Source of the DNA: Pseudomonas sp. ISL-84
GTDB taxonomy: Bacteria > Bacillota > Bacilli > Bacillales > Cytobacillaceae
Direction: 5' to 3'
Length of the DNA: 64,000 nucleotides
Assembly (NCBI GenBank): GCA_018613035.1
Contig: JAGGRA010000014.1
Span: 25,613 to 89,612 of the forward strand
The translations under genes and the position numbers were made by a program. The notes under the pieces were generated by a model. That model was not told the origin of the DNA, did no database searches, and saw only the letters and a list, made by a program, of their open reading frames with translations. How positions within the stretch are numbered: the first letter of the stretch is position 1; every line of letters starts with the position of its first letter. Below are positions 36,631-47,488 of this stretch, one piece after another.

Positions 36631-39192
36631 TTATAACCCGCATTTCAGCTGGGCATTACAGTTCGTACACGTATTGCATCCACCTATTTCTTTTACCTTT
36701 CCTTTTCGGCATACCGGACAAGTATTGCCTACTTCTGAACCGATTGTTACATCAGTTGAACGAAGGTCGCTGATGGTATCAACTAAGACAACATGCTGCT
36801 TTGTTTTCTCTTTCTTAACTGTTTCTGTATCATCAAAGCTGTTTTCTTCTGCTTTCAGTGTCAGGACCTGAGAATCGCGTGATCCGTCAACATAGACCGT
36901 TCCACCCTTGGCACCGCCACGGTACAGGCGCTCATACACTTTTTCAACCTGCTCAACACTATAGCCCTTCGGCGCATTTACTGTTTTGCTTATTGAACTG
37001 TCAATCCAGCGCTGGATTACACATTGTACATCAGCATGTGCTTCAGGAGCCAAATCCATCGCTGCAATAAACCATTCAGGCAGATTATCCGGATCTGCAT
37101 CGGGGTTGTGGTCCAAATATTCCTGAACGATATCTGCCTTCACTTCGATAAACTTGCCTAAACGGCCACTTCTGAAATAAGAGAAGGAGAAGTATGGTTC
37201 AAGGCCAGTAGAAACTCCAACCATTGTTCCAGTAGATCCAGTCGGAGCAACAGTTAATAGATGCGAATTACGAATTCCATTTTCCAGGATAGACTGACGG
37301 ACATCTTCAGGCATTTTCTTCATAAAGCCTGTTTGTGTGAATGCTTGGCGCAAGCGGTTTGTATCCTCTGCATTCTCGCCTGTTAGGAATGGGAAGCTTC
37401 CCTTTTCCTTTGCAAGCTCCACAGAAGCTCTGTACGCTGTCGTTGCAATTGTTTCAAAGACTTTGTCTATCAGCTCATTTCCTTCTTCCGAGCCATATTC
37501 AGTTTCGCAGTAGATGAGCAAATCATGAAGTCCCATAACACCAAGGCCAACACGGCGCTCACCAAGTGCCTGCTTTTGGTTCTCTTCAAGGAAGTATGGG
37601 GTTGCATCTATTACATTATCCTGCATACGTACACCCACTTTGACAGTACGCTTCAGCTTTTCAAAGTTTACTGTTTTGTTTTCCTTATCTGCCATTTCTG
37701 CCAGGTTCACTGCTGCAAGATTGCAGACAGAATATGGTGCGAGAGGCTGTTCCCCACACGGGTTTGTTGCTACAACCTTTTGTCCATATGCCTGTGCATT
37801 TGTCATGTCGTTGGCATTATCGATAAAAAAGATTCCTGGTTCTGCAGAGTATGTTGCACAAATATTAATCAAGTTCCAAAGCTCTTTCGCTTTAATTTTG
37901 CGGTAAACACGAACCTTGTAGCCCAGCTTTTCCCATTCTCTTACGTCACCGACTTTATGCCATTCTTCATTATAGATTTTCATGGTCTCGGCATCGTAGG
38001 ATTCCACATCCGGGAAGCGAAGATTGTATTCTGCGTCATTCTCGACTGCATCCATGAATTCTTTTGTCAGGCAGACTGATATATTTGCACCTGTCAGGAA
38101 TTCAGAATTATGGACACTGTAAGTACCGCCAGTTGACAGCTTTTCTTCTGCATCTTTGATAATCTTCTCGCTGAATCCGCCATATCCAGGAATAGTCTTG
38201 TAATTAACAATTCCCTGATACATATCAATTTCCTGTTCGGTGAAAGGGGTAAATTTCAATTTTTCTTTAGCGTATTTTTTAATGGTTTCATCATTTGTAT
38301 TTTCAAGAAGGAATCGTAAAATCCTTGGATTTTGCATTTTAGAGATTATGAATTCAATAATGTCCGGATGCCAGTCCGACAGCATAATCATCTGAGCCCC
38401 TCTGCGGGAGCCTCCCTGTTCAACAAGGTGAGTCAGTTTCGCAATGTCATCCAGCCAGGAGACTGAACCGGAGGATTTACCGTTGACACCTTTTGCCAGT
38501 GTATTGCGAGGTCTTAGGGTAGAACCGTTTGTTCCTACTCCGCCGCCGCGGCTCATGATTTCCATAACCTGCTTGCGGTGCTCTGAAATGCCTTCTCGGG
38601 AATCCTGTACAAAAGGCATTACGTAACAGTTGAAATACGTTACATCCGTGTCAGCACCTGCTCCGTAAAGAACACGGCCGGCCGGGATGAAGTTTAAGTT
38701 CTTTAGTTCCCGGTAGAAATTTTCAAACCATTCTTTTCTTTTTTCTTCTGTCTTCTCTACCGATGCAAGGCCTGTTGCGTTACGTTTAGCAATTTGTTCG
38801 TAGTAGATTTCAAGCGGTTTTTCAATTACATCCAGCGGCTTCGTGATAATGCCTGTACGTGCTTCCTCCGGATCATCGAGCACGCTTCTGTAATCTTCTT
38901 CGACTAAAACTTTGGCTGTCTTGTTTTCCCAGTCAATATCCAGGATAAAACCTAGGCCGCGGGCTGGAAATTTCGGATCTTCTTTGATAGTTAGGACAAC
39001 AAAGTCACCGTTTGTCAGAGTCACTTTCTCAGTATCTTTGAATGTGTATCTGTCCAGCATGACTAAACGGGAAACACCTTTGTGGGTCATTTTCATATCC
39101 GGGGTTACAGGGTGAACCTGAGGGAATAAACGGATGTCCTTGTTTAAACGATCAATGTTCAATTTCATTTTTTGTCCTAGCGCAACAGACAT
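36631..39192 (-). CDS. nrdJ: Adenosylcobalamin-dependent (class II) ribonucleotide reductase
   Basis: 853 residues. An N-terminal extension of about 150 residues, the barrel with conserved radical-site segment NPCGEQPLAPYSVCN, GGGVGTNGSTLRPRN, and a C-terminal zinc-ribbon-like CPVCRKGK...CNTCTNCNAQLKCGL tail that supplies redox cysteines. Makes deoxyribonucleotides with vitamin B12 and without oxygen dependence, complementing any class I enzyme elsewhere. Not in this place in B. subtilis. Two NrdR boxes lie upstream. Confidence 0.95.
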   Translation of the reverse strand: MSVALGQKMKLNIDRLNKDIRLFPQVHPVTPDMKMTHKGVSRLVMLDRYTFKDTEKVTLTNGDFVVLTIKEDPKFPARGLGFILDIDWENKTAKVLVEEDYRSVLDDPEEARTGIITKPLDVIEKPLEIYYEQIAKRNATGLASVEKTEEKRKEWFENFYRELKNLNFIPAGRVLYGAGADTDVTYFNCYVMPFVQDSREGISEHRKQVMEIMSRGGGVGTNGSTLRPRNTLAKGVNGKSSGSVSWLDDIAKLTHLVEQGGSRRGAQMIMLSDWHPDIIEFIISKMQNPRILRFLLENTNDETIKKYAKEKLKFTPFTEQEIDMYQGIVNYKTIPGYGGFSEKIIKDAEEKLSTGGTYSVHNSEFLTGANISVCLTKEFMDAVENDAEYNLRFPDVESYDAETMKIYNEEWHKVGDVREWEKLGYKVRVYRKIKAKELWNLINICATYSAEPGIFFIDNANDMTNAQAYGQKVVATNPCGEQPLAPYSVCNLAAVNLAEMADKENKTVNFEKLKRTVKVGVRMQDNVIDATPYFLEENQKQALGERRVGLGVMGLHDLLIYCETEYGSEEGNELIDKVFETIATTAYRASVELAKEKGSFPFLTGENAEDTNRLRQAFTQTGFMKKMPEDVRQSILENGIRNSHLLTVAPTGSTGTMVGVSTGLEPYFSFSYFRSGRLGKFIEVKADIVQEYLDHNPDADPDNLPEWFIAAMDLAPEAHADVQCVIQRWIDSSISKTVNAPKGYSVEQVEKVYERLYRGGAKGGTVYVDGSRDSQVLTLKAEENSFDDTETVKKEKTKQHVVLVDTISDLRSTDVTIGSEVGNTCPVCRKGKVKEIGGCNTCTNCNAQLKCGL

Positions 39193-39316
39193 TGTTACAA
39201 CTCCTTCGATATAAATTCATGCCATTTTTCTGTATGTTGTGTAAACATTTTCATAGATAGAACGACTCTAGCTGTGTTAGAAGAGTACCCTAAAGTTACC
39301 ATACCTCAAACCTCAA

Positions 39317-39332
39317 AATCAATATATAGTGT
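39317..39332. promoter_or_regulatory. NrdR box 1 upstream of nrdJ
   Basis: Minus strand ACACTATATATTGATT matches the NrdR box ACACWATATNTTGTGT at 14 of 16 positions. With box 2 it lies 33 bp away, three helical turns. Confidence 0.75.
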
Positions 39333-39349
39333 TTAAAATATTTTCGACA

Positions 39350-39365
39350 CTACTATATGTTGTGT
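39350..39365. promoter_or_regulatory. NrdR box 2 upstream of nrdJ
   Basis: CTACTATATGTTGTGT matches the NrdR consensus at 14 of 16 positions. The pair implies repression by NrdR when dATP is plentiful. Confidence 0.75.
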
Positions 39366-39542
39366 TAGATTCAGGCTTAACCGATTTTGTCAAACTTAAA
39401 AAATACTAGATTTTGAAGAAAACAAGAGTTAATGACAGATTTACGACAAATAACGATAAATTTTCATAAATTTCGAGGTTTGCACTTTTTATTTATATAA
39501 ATTGGTAAAATATTCAAAAAATAAACTCTGTTTCACATACTT

Positions 39543-39732
39543 CTTGATTTCCGCTGCAGGCACCCGCTTTCTGCGTGTTTCCATAAGTATTCCAACGCGT
39601 TCCATGCCTGCTGGATTTCCTTTCGTACGCTTTCCGCCAGTTAATGAGAATATTCATACCTGTTAAAAAATCCCACGAAGAAAATGCGAAGGCATTTTGA
39701 GGGGTTCAGCCATCTGATCCAAATCAACACAG
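39543..39732. repeat. Family A repeat copy 4 (degenerate)
   Basis: From CTTGATTTCCGCTGCAGGC to CCAAATCAACACAG, with the module CCCACGAAGAAAATGCGAAGG and GCATTTTGAGGGG. The GC-rich middle differs from other copies. Sits in the 728-bp spacer between nrdJ and lipM; 39366-39542 shows nothing else. Confidence 0.7.
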
Positions 39733-39793
39733 TGCTATAGTCAAAATAAGCTTAGCCAAAAAGAAAAAAGCGACAGGGCCGCTTTTTATCTTT

Positions 39794-39921
39794 GGCTGTT
39801 TTCTAAAGGATCGTTGTTTTTGAATAGACTTGTGAACCCGAGGTTTGCTAAGGCATCCTGAAGCAGAAACAAGCCTCTGCTCTATACTGTTTAAAAAGTA
39901 GCAAAGTTTGCGAAAACAGCC
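39794..39921. repeat. Family B repeats in inverted pair
   Basis: GGCTGTTTTC at 39794 and its complement within GCAAAGTTTGCGAAAACAGCC at 39901-39921 form an inverted pair spanning 128 bp. The right copy touches the lipM stop codon and could fold as part of the lipM 3' end. Confidence 0.6.
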
Positions 39922-40757
39922 TACCTTTTATAGCTCCACTCATCATTTTCATAGCGCTCTTTTGCAATTTTTTGCACGTAAGTCATTTCTTCAGCAGTCA
40001 GCTCGTATGGTTCCAGCTCTATATTCAGGCCTTCCTCAAAGCCTTGTTTAAAAGCCCGTTTGGCCTGATCCAGAGTAATTTTTTCGTCCGTCAGCTGGTT
40101 CATGGCAACAGCTTTATTTTTAAAAGCTTTCTGCATTCTCTCTTTTACTCTTTCATTTGGATACTTGAATAAGCTAAACAGTTTATCTTCATCCAAGTCA
40201 AGCAGAATGGAGCCATGCTGCAGGATTACCCCTTTTTGCCTTGTTTGGGCACTGCCGGCCACTTTGCGTCCTTCTACCACAAGCTCATACCAGCTTGGAG
40301 CATCGAAACAAACAGCGGACCTGGGATTCTTTAAAGAATCCCTTTCCTCAGCAGTCTTCGGCACAGCAAAGTAGGCCTCCATCCCAAGTGCGTGAAACCC
40401 TTTTAATATTCCTTCAGAAATGACTCTGTAAGCTTCAGTCACAGTCTTTGGCATATCAGGATGCTCTTCCGGAACAATTACACTGTATGTAAGCTCATGT
40501 TCATGAAGCACGCCCCTGCCACCTGTCGGCCTGCGTACAAAACCCAACCCATGCTGTTTAACGGCCTCCATATCGATTTCTTTTTCAACCTTTTGGAAGT
40601 ACCCGATGGAAAGCGTCGCTGGATTCCATCCATAGAAACGAATAACCGGAGGCATCTTCCCCGAACTGTTCCAATCAAGCAGGGCCTCATCCAAAGCCAT
40701 ATTAAAAGAAGGGGATCCCTCTCCTGAATCAATAAAACGCCAAACTTCTTTTGTCAT
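39921..40757 (-). CDS. lipM: Octanoyltransferase LipM
   Basis: 278 residues, same length as B. subtilis LipM. Conserved [20 protein letters not shown], the active Cys in [17 protein letters not shown] (about 150) and Lys in [11 protein letters not shown]. Transfers octanoyl from ACP to GcvH (lipoate synthesis), which connects with the glycine cleavage genes nearby. Divergent from yqhL. Confidence 0.96.
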   Translation of the reverse strand: MTKEVWRFIDSGEGSPSFNMALDEALLDWNSSGKMPPVIRFYGWNPATLSIGYFQKVEKEIDMEAVKQHGLGFVRRPTGGRGVLHEHELTYSVIVPEEHPDMPKTVTEAYRVISEGILKGFHALGMEAYFAVPKTAEERDSLKNPRSAVCFDAPSWYELVVEGRKVAGSAQTRQKGVILQHGSILLDLDEDKLFSLFKYPNERVKERMQKAFKNKAVAMNQLTDEKITLDQAKRAFKQGFEEGLNIELEPYELTAEEMTYVQKIAKERYENDEWSYKR

Positions 40758-40939
40758 ATGTAACCCTCATTTGCAGATTCTTTAACCAGTCATTTGCGGT
40801 TTATAGTCTACCAAAATTCCTACGAAAATTAAAGCAAGTTGATTTTCCATAATAAATTTAACAGATTCCCTTTACTCGCATAAGGAAAGGCTTATATAAT
40901 ATAAGTTGGCTTAGCTAAGTGTGAAAGGAGAAAGACACA

Positions 40940-41323
40940 TTGGATACACTTTATTTCATTCTTATCATTTTAGGTGCAATTATTACCTACTCCGTCGTTA
41001 CTTGGTTATATCAGCGCAGGATTGTTAAAACGCTTAATGAAGACCAGTTTCGCGAAGGTTATAGAAAAGCCCAATTAATTGATGTCCGCGAACCAAACGA
41101 ATTTGAGAATGGTCATATTTTGGGTGCCCGCAATATTCCGCTTTCACAAATGAAAACGCGAATGAAGGAATTGCGTCCGGACAAGCCTGTCTACCTCTAT
41201 TGCCAAAGCGGCATGAGAAGCGCGAGAGCTGCCCAGTTTTTACATCGTAAAGGCTATAAAGACCTTTCACACCTTCAGGGCGGATTCAAAAAATGGTCCG
41301 GCAAAGTTAAAGCGAAAAAATAA
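40940..41323 (+). CDS. yqhL: Membrane-anchored rhodanese (YqhL)
   Basis: 127 residues from a TTG start with AAAGGAGAAAG eight bases upstream. One membrane segment (about 4-24) and a rhodanese domain with LIDVREPNEFENGHI and active Cys in YLYCQSGMRSARAA. Sulfur carrier or sulfurtransferase on the cytoplasmic face. Same place as in B. subtilis. Confidence 0.94.
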   Translation: MDTLYFILIILGAIITYSVVTWLYQRRIVKTLNEDQFREGYRKAQLIDVREPNEFENGHILGARNIPLSQMKTRMKELRPDKPVYLYCQSGMRSARAAQFLHRKGYKDLSHLQGGFKKWSGKVKAKK

Positions 41324-41340
41324 TAGTAATAGACTAAAGG

Positions 41341-41368
41341 CCCCAGCCATTTTCGGCTGGGGTTTTTT
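41341..41368 (+). terminator. Terminator of yqhL
   Basis: CCCCAGCC-ATTTTC-GGCTGGGG-TTTTTT, 18 bases after the stop. Confidence 0.93.
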
Positions 41369-41402
41369 GATCGTTTCCTTCGTTTCCTGCTTTCTCTCAA
41401 TT

Positions 41403-41447
41403 AAAAATAAAAGGATGCCCCTATTCCGGGACATCCTTTTATTTTTT
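41403..41447 (-). terminator. Terminator of the gcv operon
   Basis: Minus strand AAAAGGATGTCCCGG, four-base loop, GGGGCATCCTTTTATTTTT directly after gcvPB; symmetrical stem. Confidence 0.9.
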
Positions 41448-42907
41448 TATTGCTTTTGATAGCGAAGAACAGGTTTGCGGGCAGCCATTGTTTCATCTAG
41501 GCGTCCGATAACCGTTGTATGAGGCGCTTCCTGAACGATCTCAGGGTTTCCCTCTGCTTCTTTGGCAATTTGGATCATAGCATCAACGAATGAATCCAGT
41601 GTTTCTTTTGATTCTGTTTCTGTCGGTTCGATCATAATGCACTCTTCCACATTAAGCGGGAAGTAAATAGTTGGCGGATGGTAGCCAAAATCCAGAAGAC
41701 GCTTAGCTATATCCAATGTGCGGACTCCCAGCTTTTTCTGGCGCTTTCCACTCAATACAAATTCATGTTTGCAGTGCCTGTCAAAAGGAAGATCAAAGAA
41801 TGGTGCCAGCCTTCTCATCATATAATTTGCATTTAATACCGCATATTCTGTTACAGCCTTTAATCCATCCGGTCCCATTGTACGGATATATGTGTAAGCA
41901 CGCACATTGATGCCGAAGTTTCCATAATAAGGCTTTACTCGGCCGATTGATTGCGGCCTGTCATAATCAAATTCATACTTGCCATCTTTCTTAACTAATA
42001 TAGGCTTTGGAAGGTATGGAATTAGATCTGCTTTTACACCGACAGGACCTGATCCCGGTCCGCCGCCGCCGTGCGGCCCAGTAAAGGTTTTATGAAGATT
42101 AAGGTGAACAACGTCAAATCCCATATCGCCTGGGCGGGCTTTGGAAAGAACGGCATTCAGATTGGCTCCATCATAATAAAGCTTTCCGCCTGCACCGTGC
42201 ACAATTTCAGCCATCTCCAGGATATTTTCTTCGAAAAGGCCCAAAGTGTTAGGGTTTGTCAGCATTAGGGCAGCTGTATCTTCGCCAACCACTCTTCTTA
42301 GGTCCTCTAAATCGACCAAACCGTTTTCGTTGGATTTAACGGTAATTGTTTCAAATCCTGCTACTGTTGCAGAAGCCGGGTTTGTACCGTGGGCAGAGTC
42401 AGGAACAATAACCTTGGTACGCTTTGTATCGCCATTGGCTTCATGGTATGCACGGATCATCATTAGTCCCGTCCATTCCCCGTGCGCCCCGGCAGCCGGC
42501 TGAAGCGTTACTTCATCCATTCCTGTAATTTCAATCAGGTGCTCCTGCAAATCATACATAAGTTCCAAGGCACCTTGAACAGAGCTTTCATCCTGAAGGG
42601 GATGCAAATGGGCAAACCCGTTAAAGCGGGCAACATTTTCATTGATTTTAGGATTATATTTCATTGTACATGATCCCAATGGATAGAATCCTGAATCAAC
42701 TCCATGGTTACGTTTGGAGAGAGCCGTATAATGGCGCATAATATCAAGCTCGGATACTTCCGGCAGTTCAGGCTCTTCTATCCTTAAATAACCTTCAGGG
42801 AGAAGTTCGCTTAAATCCGTTTCCGGAACATCCATTTCAGGGAGGCTGTAACCGATACGCCCTGCTGTACTTAGTTCAAAGATGAGTGGCTGATCTTCCT
42901 TATGCAT
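41447..42907 (-). CDS. gcvPB: Glycine dehydrogenase (decarboxylating), subunit 2
   Basis: 486 residues from ATG 42907 ([16 protein letters not shown], the conserved start), overlapping gcvPA by eight bases. PLP-binding Lys in [20 protein letters not shown]; substrate region [17 protein letters not shown]-protein half of the glycine cleavage complex. Confidence 0.97.
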   Translation of the reverse strand: MHKEDQPLIFELSTAGRIGYSLPEMDVPETDLSELLPEGYLRIEEPELPEVSELDIMRHYTALSKRNHGVDSGFYPLGSCTMKYNPKINENVARFNGFAHLHPLQDESSVQGALELMYDLQEHLIEITGMDEVTLQPAAGAHGEWTGLMMIRAYHEANGDTKRTKVIVPDSAHGTNPASATVAGFETITVKSNENGLVDLEDLRRVVGEDTAALMLTNPNTLGLFEENILEMAEIVHGAGGKLYYDGANLNAVLSKARPGDMGFDVVHLNLHKTFTGPHGGGGPGSGPVGVKADLIPYLPKPILVKKDGKYEFDYDRPQSIGRVKPYYGNFGINVRAYTYIRTMGPDGLKAVTEYAVLNANYMMRRLAPFFDLPFDRHCKHEFVLSGKRQKKLGVRTLDIAKRLLDFGYHPPTIYFPLNVEECIMIEPTETESKETLDSFVDAMIQIAKEAEGNPEIVQEAPHTTVIGRLDETMAARKPVLRYQKQ

Positions 42908-44246
42908 GGTAATCCCCCATTTCTTTAACAAATGTATCAATTTCTTCTTTCGTTCTTAATTCTGTGACTGCAACGAGCATATGGTTTTTCAAGTCTGCAA
43001 AATCTCGGCCCAGATCAAAGCCGCCAATAATGCCCTTTTCCAAAAGCTGTTTGTTTACTTCTTTGACCGGCTTGTTCAGTTTAATGACAAATTCATTAAA
43101 GAAAGGGCCTTCAAATGCTATTTCGAAACCATTTTCCTTAAACTTCGTTTTGGCATAATGGGCTTTTTGCATGTTGGAAACAGCCATTTCCTTAACGCCC
43201 TTCTTTCCTAGAGCAGTCATTGCTACCGATGCAGCAAGAGCGTTTAATGCCTGATTGGAACAGATGTTGGACGTTGCTTTATCGCGGCGGATATGCTGCT
43301 CACGTGCCTGAAGCGTCAGAACAAAGCCACGGCGCCCTTGATCATCAACAGTCTGGCCTACAAGGCGTCCCGGAACTTTTCTCATCAGCTTGGATGTAAC
43401 GGCAAAATATCCGCAGTGGGGCCCGCCGAAAGCTGTAGGAATCCCAAAAGGCTGTGCATCCCCGGCCACGATATCTGCTCCGAATTTTCCTGGAGGCGTT
43501 AATGCTCCTAGAGAAAGCGGGTTGCTTGAAACAACAAACATTGATTTATGGGCATGGATAATTTCTTCAAGCTCTTTTAGTGGCTCTACTCTTCCGAAGA
43601 AGTTTGGATACTGGACGATTACTGCCGCAATATCCTCGCCAATCATATCATTTAACGCGTCAAGATCTGTTACACCATCTTTGTGAGGAATTTCAATTAC
43701 CTCAATATATTGACCCTTCGCATAAGATTTGACAACTTCCTTTGACTCAGGATGAACACTGCTTGAGATCAGCACTTTTTTGCGGCGTGTATTTCCCGCA
43801 CTCAGCATCGCAGCTTCAGCAAGAGCAGTTCCACCATCATACATGGAGGAGTTCGCGACATCCATTCCAGTCAATTCGCAGATCATCGTCTGGAATTCAA
43901 AAATTGCCTGAAGCTCACCTTGGGATATTTCCGGCTGGTAAGGAGTGTAAGCAGTATAAAATTCTGAACGCGATAATACATGGTCAACGATAACCGGCAT
44001 GTAATGATCGTATACACCTGCTCCAAGGAAAGAGGTGTTTGTGCGAAGATCAGCATTTTTCTGTGCCATTAAAGTTAGCTCTTTCATAAGTGCTGTTTCA
44101 GATTTTGCAGGTTTTATTTTATATTCACCTTTAAATCTTACGCTTTCAGGAATGTCACTGAAGAGTTCTTCCACAGCTTTAACGCCGATCGTTTCGAGCA
44201 TTGCTTTCTGATCAGACTCTGTCATCGGTAAATAGCGATGTTTCAT
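42900..44246 (-). CDS. gcvPA: Glycine dehydrogenase (decarboxylating), subunit 1
   Basis: 448 residues from ATG 44246 ([17 protein letters not shown]), with GGGGGGAGA seven bases upstream; identical in length to B. subtilis. Contains [16 protein letters not shown] and [20 protein letters not shown]. Works with GcvPB, taking glycine to CO2 and an aminomethyl group on GcvH. Sixteen bases follow gcvT. Confidence 0.97.
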   Translation of the reverse strand: MKHRYLPMTESDQKAMLETIGVKAVEELFSDIPESVRFKGEYKIKPAKSETALMKELTLMAQKNADLRTNTSFLGAGVYDHYMPVIVDHVLSRSEFYTAYTPYQPEISQGELQAIFEFQTMICELTGMDVANSSMYDGGTALAEAAMLSAGNTRRKKVLISSSVHPESKEVVKSYAKGQYIEVIEIPHKDGVTDLDALNDMIGEDIAAVIVQYPNFFGRVEPLKELEEIIHAHKSMFVVSSNPLSLGALTPPGKFGADIVAGDAQPFGIPTAFGGPHCGYFAVTSKLMRKVPGRLVGQTVDDQGRRGFVLTLQAREQHIRRDKATSNICSNQALNALAASVAMTALGKKGVKEMAVSNMQKAHYAKTKFKENGFEIAFEGPFFNEFVIKLNKPVKEVNKQLLEKGIIGGFDLGRDFADLKNHMLVAVTELRTKEEIDTFVKEMGDYHA

Positions 44247-44262
44247 CGTTTTCTCCCCCCGG

Positions 44263-45369
44263 TTAGTTCTTTTCTCTTTTATAGAAAGGTGTAGATGCAA
44301 TTTTTGCTTTTAAACGTTTGCCGCGAATTTCTACTTCCACTTCTGTTCCTAGCTCAGTATGTTCTTTTTTAATTAGTGCAAGGCCAATATTCTTCTTTAA
44401 GGTTGGAGATTGGGTACCTGTTGTCACTTCCCCGATAATCTCTTCTCCCTTATAAACAGGATAGCCATGGCGCGGAATTCCGCGGTCAATCATTTCAATC
44501 CCAGCCAGCTTGCGGGGAACTCCATTTTCTTTTTGCTGCTTCAGCACTTCCTTGCCGATAAAATCAGCTTCCTTGTTCACTTTTACAGCAAAGCCAATTC
44601 CTGCTTCAAGCGGTGTGATATCAGGTGAAAGTTCCTGGCCATATAGTGCAAGATTAGCCTCAAAACGCAGTGTATCCCGTGCGCCAAGACCGCATGGAAG
44701 CACGCCATCTTCTTTGCCTGCTTCAAGTATTTCATTCCACAATGCTACAGCATCCCTCGCATCGCAGTACACTTCAAAACCATCTTCTCCAGTATAACCA
44801 GTTCTTGAAACAAGGGCTTTCTTTCCATTCAGATCAACATCCTGCTGAAATTTGAAAAAGCCAATTTCCGCCAAGCTTGTATTTCCTGCAAGCTTTTGCA
44901 TTACCTTCTCAGCAAGCGGTCCTTGGAGTGCAAGCTGTGCCATATCTTCCGAAAGGTTTTTCAATTCCACATTGCCTTCAACATGGTCTTGCAGCCATTG
45001 GTAATCCTTTTCAATATTTGATGCATTTACAACTAGCAGATAGTGGTCATCGCCAATTTTATAGACAAGTAAATCATCAACAGTTCCGCCATTCTCATAA
45101 CACATCGCCGTATATTGAGCACCAGCGGTTTTTAATTTTGAAACATCATTTGTCATCATTTTTTGAAGATAAGCAAGGCTGTCAATGCCTTTCACTTCGA
45201 TCTCACCCATATGGGATACATCGAAAAGGCCAGCCTTGTTACGGACTGCTTCATGTTCTTCTTTAATGCTTGAAAACTGTACAGGAAGGTCCCAGCCCCC
45301 AAAATCGATGGTTTTTGCTCCATAGTCTTTGTACACCTCATATAAAGGTGTGCGTTTTAACTGTGACAT
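44263..45369 (-). CDS. gcvT: Aminomethyltransferase (glycine cleavage T protein)
   Basis: 368 residues with [32 protein letters not shown] and [36 protein letters not shown]. Passes the methylene group to tetrahydrofolate. First gene of the operon, 45 bases below the riboswitch terminator. Confidence 0.97.
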   Translation of the reverse strand: MSQLKRTPLYEVYKDYGAKTIDFGGWDLPVQFSSIKEEHEAVRNKAGLFDVSHMGEIEVKGIDSLAYLQKMMTNDVSKLKTAGAQYTAMCYENGGTVDDLLVYKIGDDHYLLVVNASNIEKDYQWLQDHVEGNVELKNLSEDMAQLALQGPLAEKVMQKLAGNTSLAEIGFFKFQQDVDLNGKKALVSRTGYTGEDGFEVYCDARDAVALWNEILEAGKEDGVLPCGLGARDTLRFEANLALYGQELSPDITPLEAGIGFAVKVNKEADFIGKEVLKQQKENGVPRKLAGIEMIDRGIPRHGYPVYKGEEIIGEVTTGTQSPTLKKNIGLALIKKEHTELGTEVEVEIRGKRLKAKIASTPFYKREKN

Positions 45370-45414
45370 TTACTCGTCCCCCTCATAATCTTTTTAAAAC
45401 GGTGTAGGAAACAT

Positions 45415-45462
45415 AAAAAAGGACAGAGTATCCCCTCGTTATTGAGAAGATCTCTGTCCTTG
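45415..45462 (-). terminator. Riboswitch-controlled terminator before gcvT
   Basis: AAGGACAGAGA / TCTCTGTCCTT type stem followed by TTTTTT on the minus strand, at the end of the second glycine aptamer. Glycine binding should prevent its formation. Confidence 0.9.
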
Positions 45463-45612
45463 CACCTGAAAGTTTACCGAAATCGGCTTTCCCCTTGGGT
45501 GGCTCCTCTATAGAAGCACTCTCCAGAGCTGCGTCAAACAAGAGTTCTTTTGCCTGAGAGATTCACAGGATTTGCTTGCTCCTTCGGCGCTACAAACGTA
45601 GTCTCTCCCCTT
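45461..45612 (-). ncRNA. Tandem glycine riboswitch
   Basis: Two adjacent aptamers on the minus strand. The first begins GGGGAGAGACTACG and includes GCGCCGAAGGAGCAAGC and AATCTCTCAGGCAAAAG; the second has CTCTGGAGAGTG, GAGCCACCCAAGGGG and ends AACTTTCAGGTGCAAGGAC. These are the glycine (gcvT) motif cores. It switches on gcvT-gcvPA-gcvPB when glycine is high. Confidence 0.97.
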
Positions 45613-45799
45613 GTTATCATTCGCATTTATAAAATTTTCCAAGTTGGTCATACTTATACCAAACAGAAAAATAATGACTCCATTATTTCGATAAACTAAA
45701 TTTAATGTGTTAACTTTCAAAACTTTCAAAGCTATTATCATCCTACCACCTAAACCAGGTTTGGGCAATATGTTTATATAGATTAAAGGAGCTGTTTTT

Positions 45800-47488
45800 A
45801 TGACGGTGCAAATTGGCGTTGATTCTTCCTGGCAGGATGAATTTTTAAAGAGAATAGAAGATGATGGTCCTTGGGGAAATTGGGAACTGTATAAGCTGGC
45901 TGTAGAGGTTGAAAACCATACGGTCATACCTGAATTCGAAGGACTTCAGGCTCCAAAGCACCTGCCTAATCTGACACCGCTTCCCCATCAGCTGGAAGTA
46001 GCAAAGCAGGTTGTTGAAAGCATGAACGGAAAAGCCATCCTTGCTGATGAGGTTGGTCTTGGAAAGACGATTGAGGCTGGTCTTATTTTAAAAGAATATA
46101 TGATAAGGGGTTTGGTAAAAAAAGTGTTGATTCTCGTTCCGGCGTCCCTCGTATCTCAATGGGCAATGGAGCTGAACAGCAAGTTTTTCATCCCTGCGGT
46201 TGCCCAGCGGAAAAGCTATGTATGGGAGCAATGCGATGTTGTCGTTTCTTCCATAGACACCGCCAAGAGGAATCCCCACCGGGACATCATTTACAGCCTG
46301 GACTATGATTTGATCATAATCGATGAAGCTCACAAGCTTAAAAATAATAAAACAAAAAACTATGAGTTTGTGCAGAATTTAAAGAAGAAATTTTGCCTTC
46401 TGTTAACCGCAACTCCGATCCAAAACCGGATCGGTGAAATATTTAATTTGGTATCCCTGCTAAAACCCGGCCACCTCGGCAATGAGTCCGCCTTTTATGA
46501 GAGCTATAAAAAAGATTCACGTTCGTTAAATGATGATGAACATTTAAAAGAGCTAGTGAATAAAGTTATGATTCGGAACCGCAGGGCGGACACAGGGATC
46601 GAATGGACCAAGAGACATGTTGAAACCATTCCGATTGAATTCTCCCAGGCAGAGAGAGAGCTATATGATGCTGTAACCGAATTGCGGAGAGAAGGTGATT
46701 GGGTGAGTTCCAGCCAATTTTCTGTCATGACTCTGCAAAGGGAAGCATGCAGCAGCAGGGAGGCTGTTTATTTCACTTTACAGAATATGCTCAAAAAACA
46801 AGAAGAGCCTACTAAAGCTTTCCAGGAGCAAATTCAATACCTTGTTTCCAAGGTTGAAGCTGTCCAGCAAAATTCAAAAGCCCAAAAGGCTCTTGAATTA
46901 ATCCAAAAAATAAATGATAAAGTCATTATTTTTACAGAATACCGTGCGACCCAAATGTATTTGCAATGGTTTCTGAAACAATACGGCATTACCTCAGTCC
47001 CTTTTAGGGGAGGGTTCAAACGGGGCAAAAAGGATTGGATGAGAGAACTTTTTCAAAAGAATGCGCAGGTTCTCATTGCAACAGAAGCAGGTGGAGAAGG
47101 AATAAACCTTCAATTTTGCAATCATATCATTAATTTCGACCTTCCATGGAATCCGATGCGCCTTGAACAGAGGATTGGCCGTATCCATCGTTTAGGCCAG
47201 GAGAAGGATGTTTTGATTTATAACTTTGCCACTAAGGATACAGTTGAAGAGCATGTTCTAAAACTGTTATATGAGAAAATCAACCTGTTTGAAAAAGTTA
47301 TTGGAGATTTGGATGATATTTTAACAAAGCTTGAATTTGGCAACATTGATGATCACCTTATTGATATTTTTGGAAAGTCATCTTCAGAGGGTGAGATGAG
47401 AATTAAAATGGAGAACTTAACTAGCATGATTCAATTTGCAGAGGATATGAAAGAAGGTGAACTGAATGCAGCAACAGGAAATTCATAA
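45800..47488 (+). CDS. yqhH: SNF2-family DNA helicase/ATPase (YqhH)
   Basis: 562 residues. Walker A LADEVGLGKTIEAGLILKE (about 78-96), DEAH box in LIIIDEAHKLKNNKT, TATPIQNR (motif III) and C-terminal helicase motifs EAGGEGINLQFCN and RIGRIHRLGQ. RapA/HepA-like without obvious extra domains. Divergent from gcvT; the following gene overlaps it by 23 bases. Role in B. subtilis not established. Confidence 0.94.
   Translation: MTVQIGVDSSWQDEFLKRIEDDGPWGNWELYKLAVEVENHTVIPEFEGLQAPKHLPNLTPLPHQLEVAKQVVESMNGKAILADEVGLGKTIEAGLILKEYMIRGLVKKVLILVPASLVSQWAMELNSKFFIPAVAQRKSYVWEQCDVVVSSIDTAKRNPHRDIIYSLDYDLIIIDEAHKLKNNKTKNYEFVQNLKKKFCLLLTATPIQNRIGEIFNLVSLLKPGHLGNESAFYESYKKDSRSLNDDEHLKELVNKVMIRNRRADTGIEWTKRHVETIPIEFSQAERELYDAVTELRREGDWVSSSQFSVMTLQREACSSREAVYFTLQNMLKKQEEPTKAFQEQIQYLVSKVEAVQQNSKAQKALELIQKINDKVIIFTEYRATQMYLQWFLKQYGITSVPFRGGFKRGKKDWMRELFQKNAQVLIATEAGGEGINLQFCNHIINFDLPWNPMRLEQRIGRIHRLGQEKDVLIYNFATKDTVEEHVLKLLYEKINLFEKVIGDLDDILTKLEFGNIDDHLIDIFGKSSSEGEMRIKMENLTSMIQFAEDMKEGELNAATGNS

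Noticed and set aside
37525..38079. 184-residue plus-strand frame
   Set aside because: Antisense within nrdJ, whose protein is unmistakable; Cys-rich nonsense composition.
39193..39542. Cobalamin riboswitch upstream of nrdJ
   Set aside because: No B12-box-like sequence (GCCACTG) and no aptamer-like structure; NrdR boxes explain the region better.
45508..45927. 139-residue minus-strand frame
   Set aside because: Covers the glycine riboswitch and the yqhH start; no ribosome site or family.
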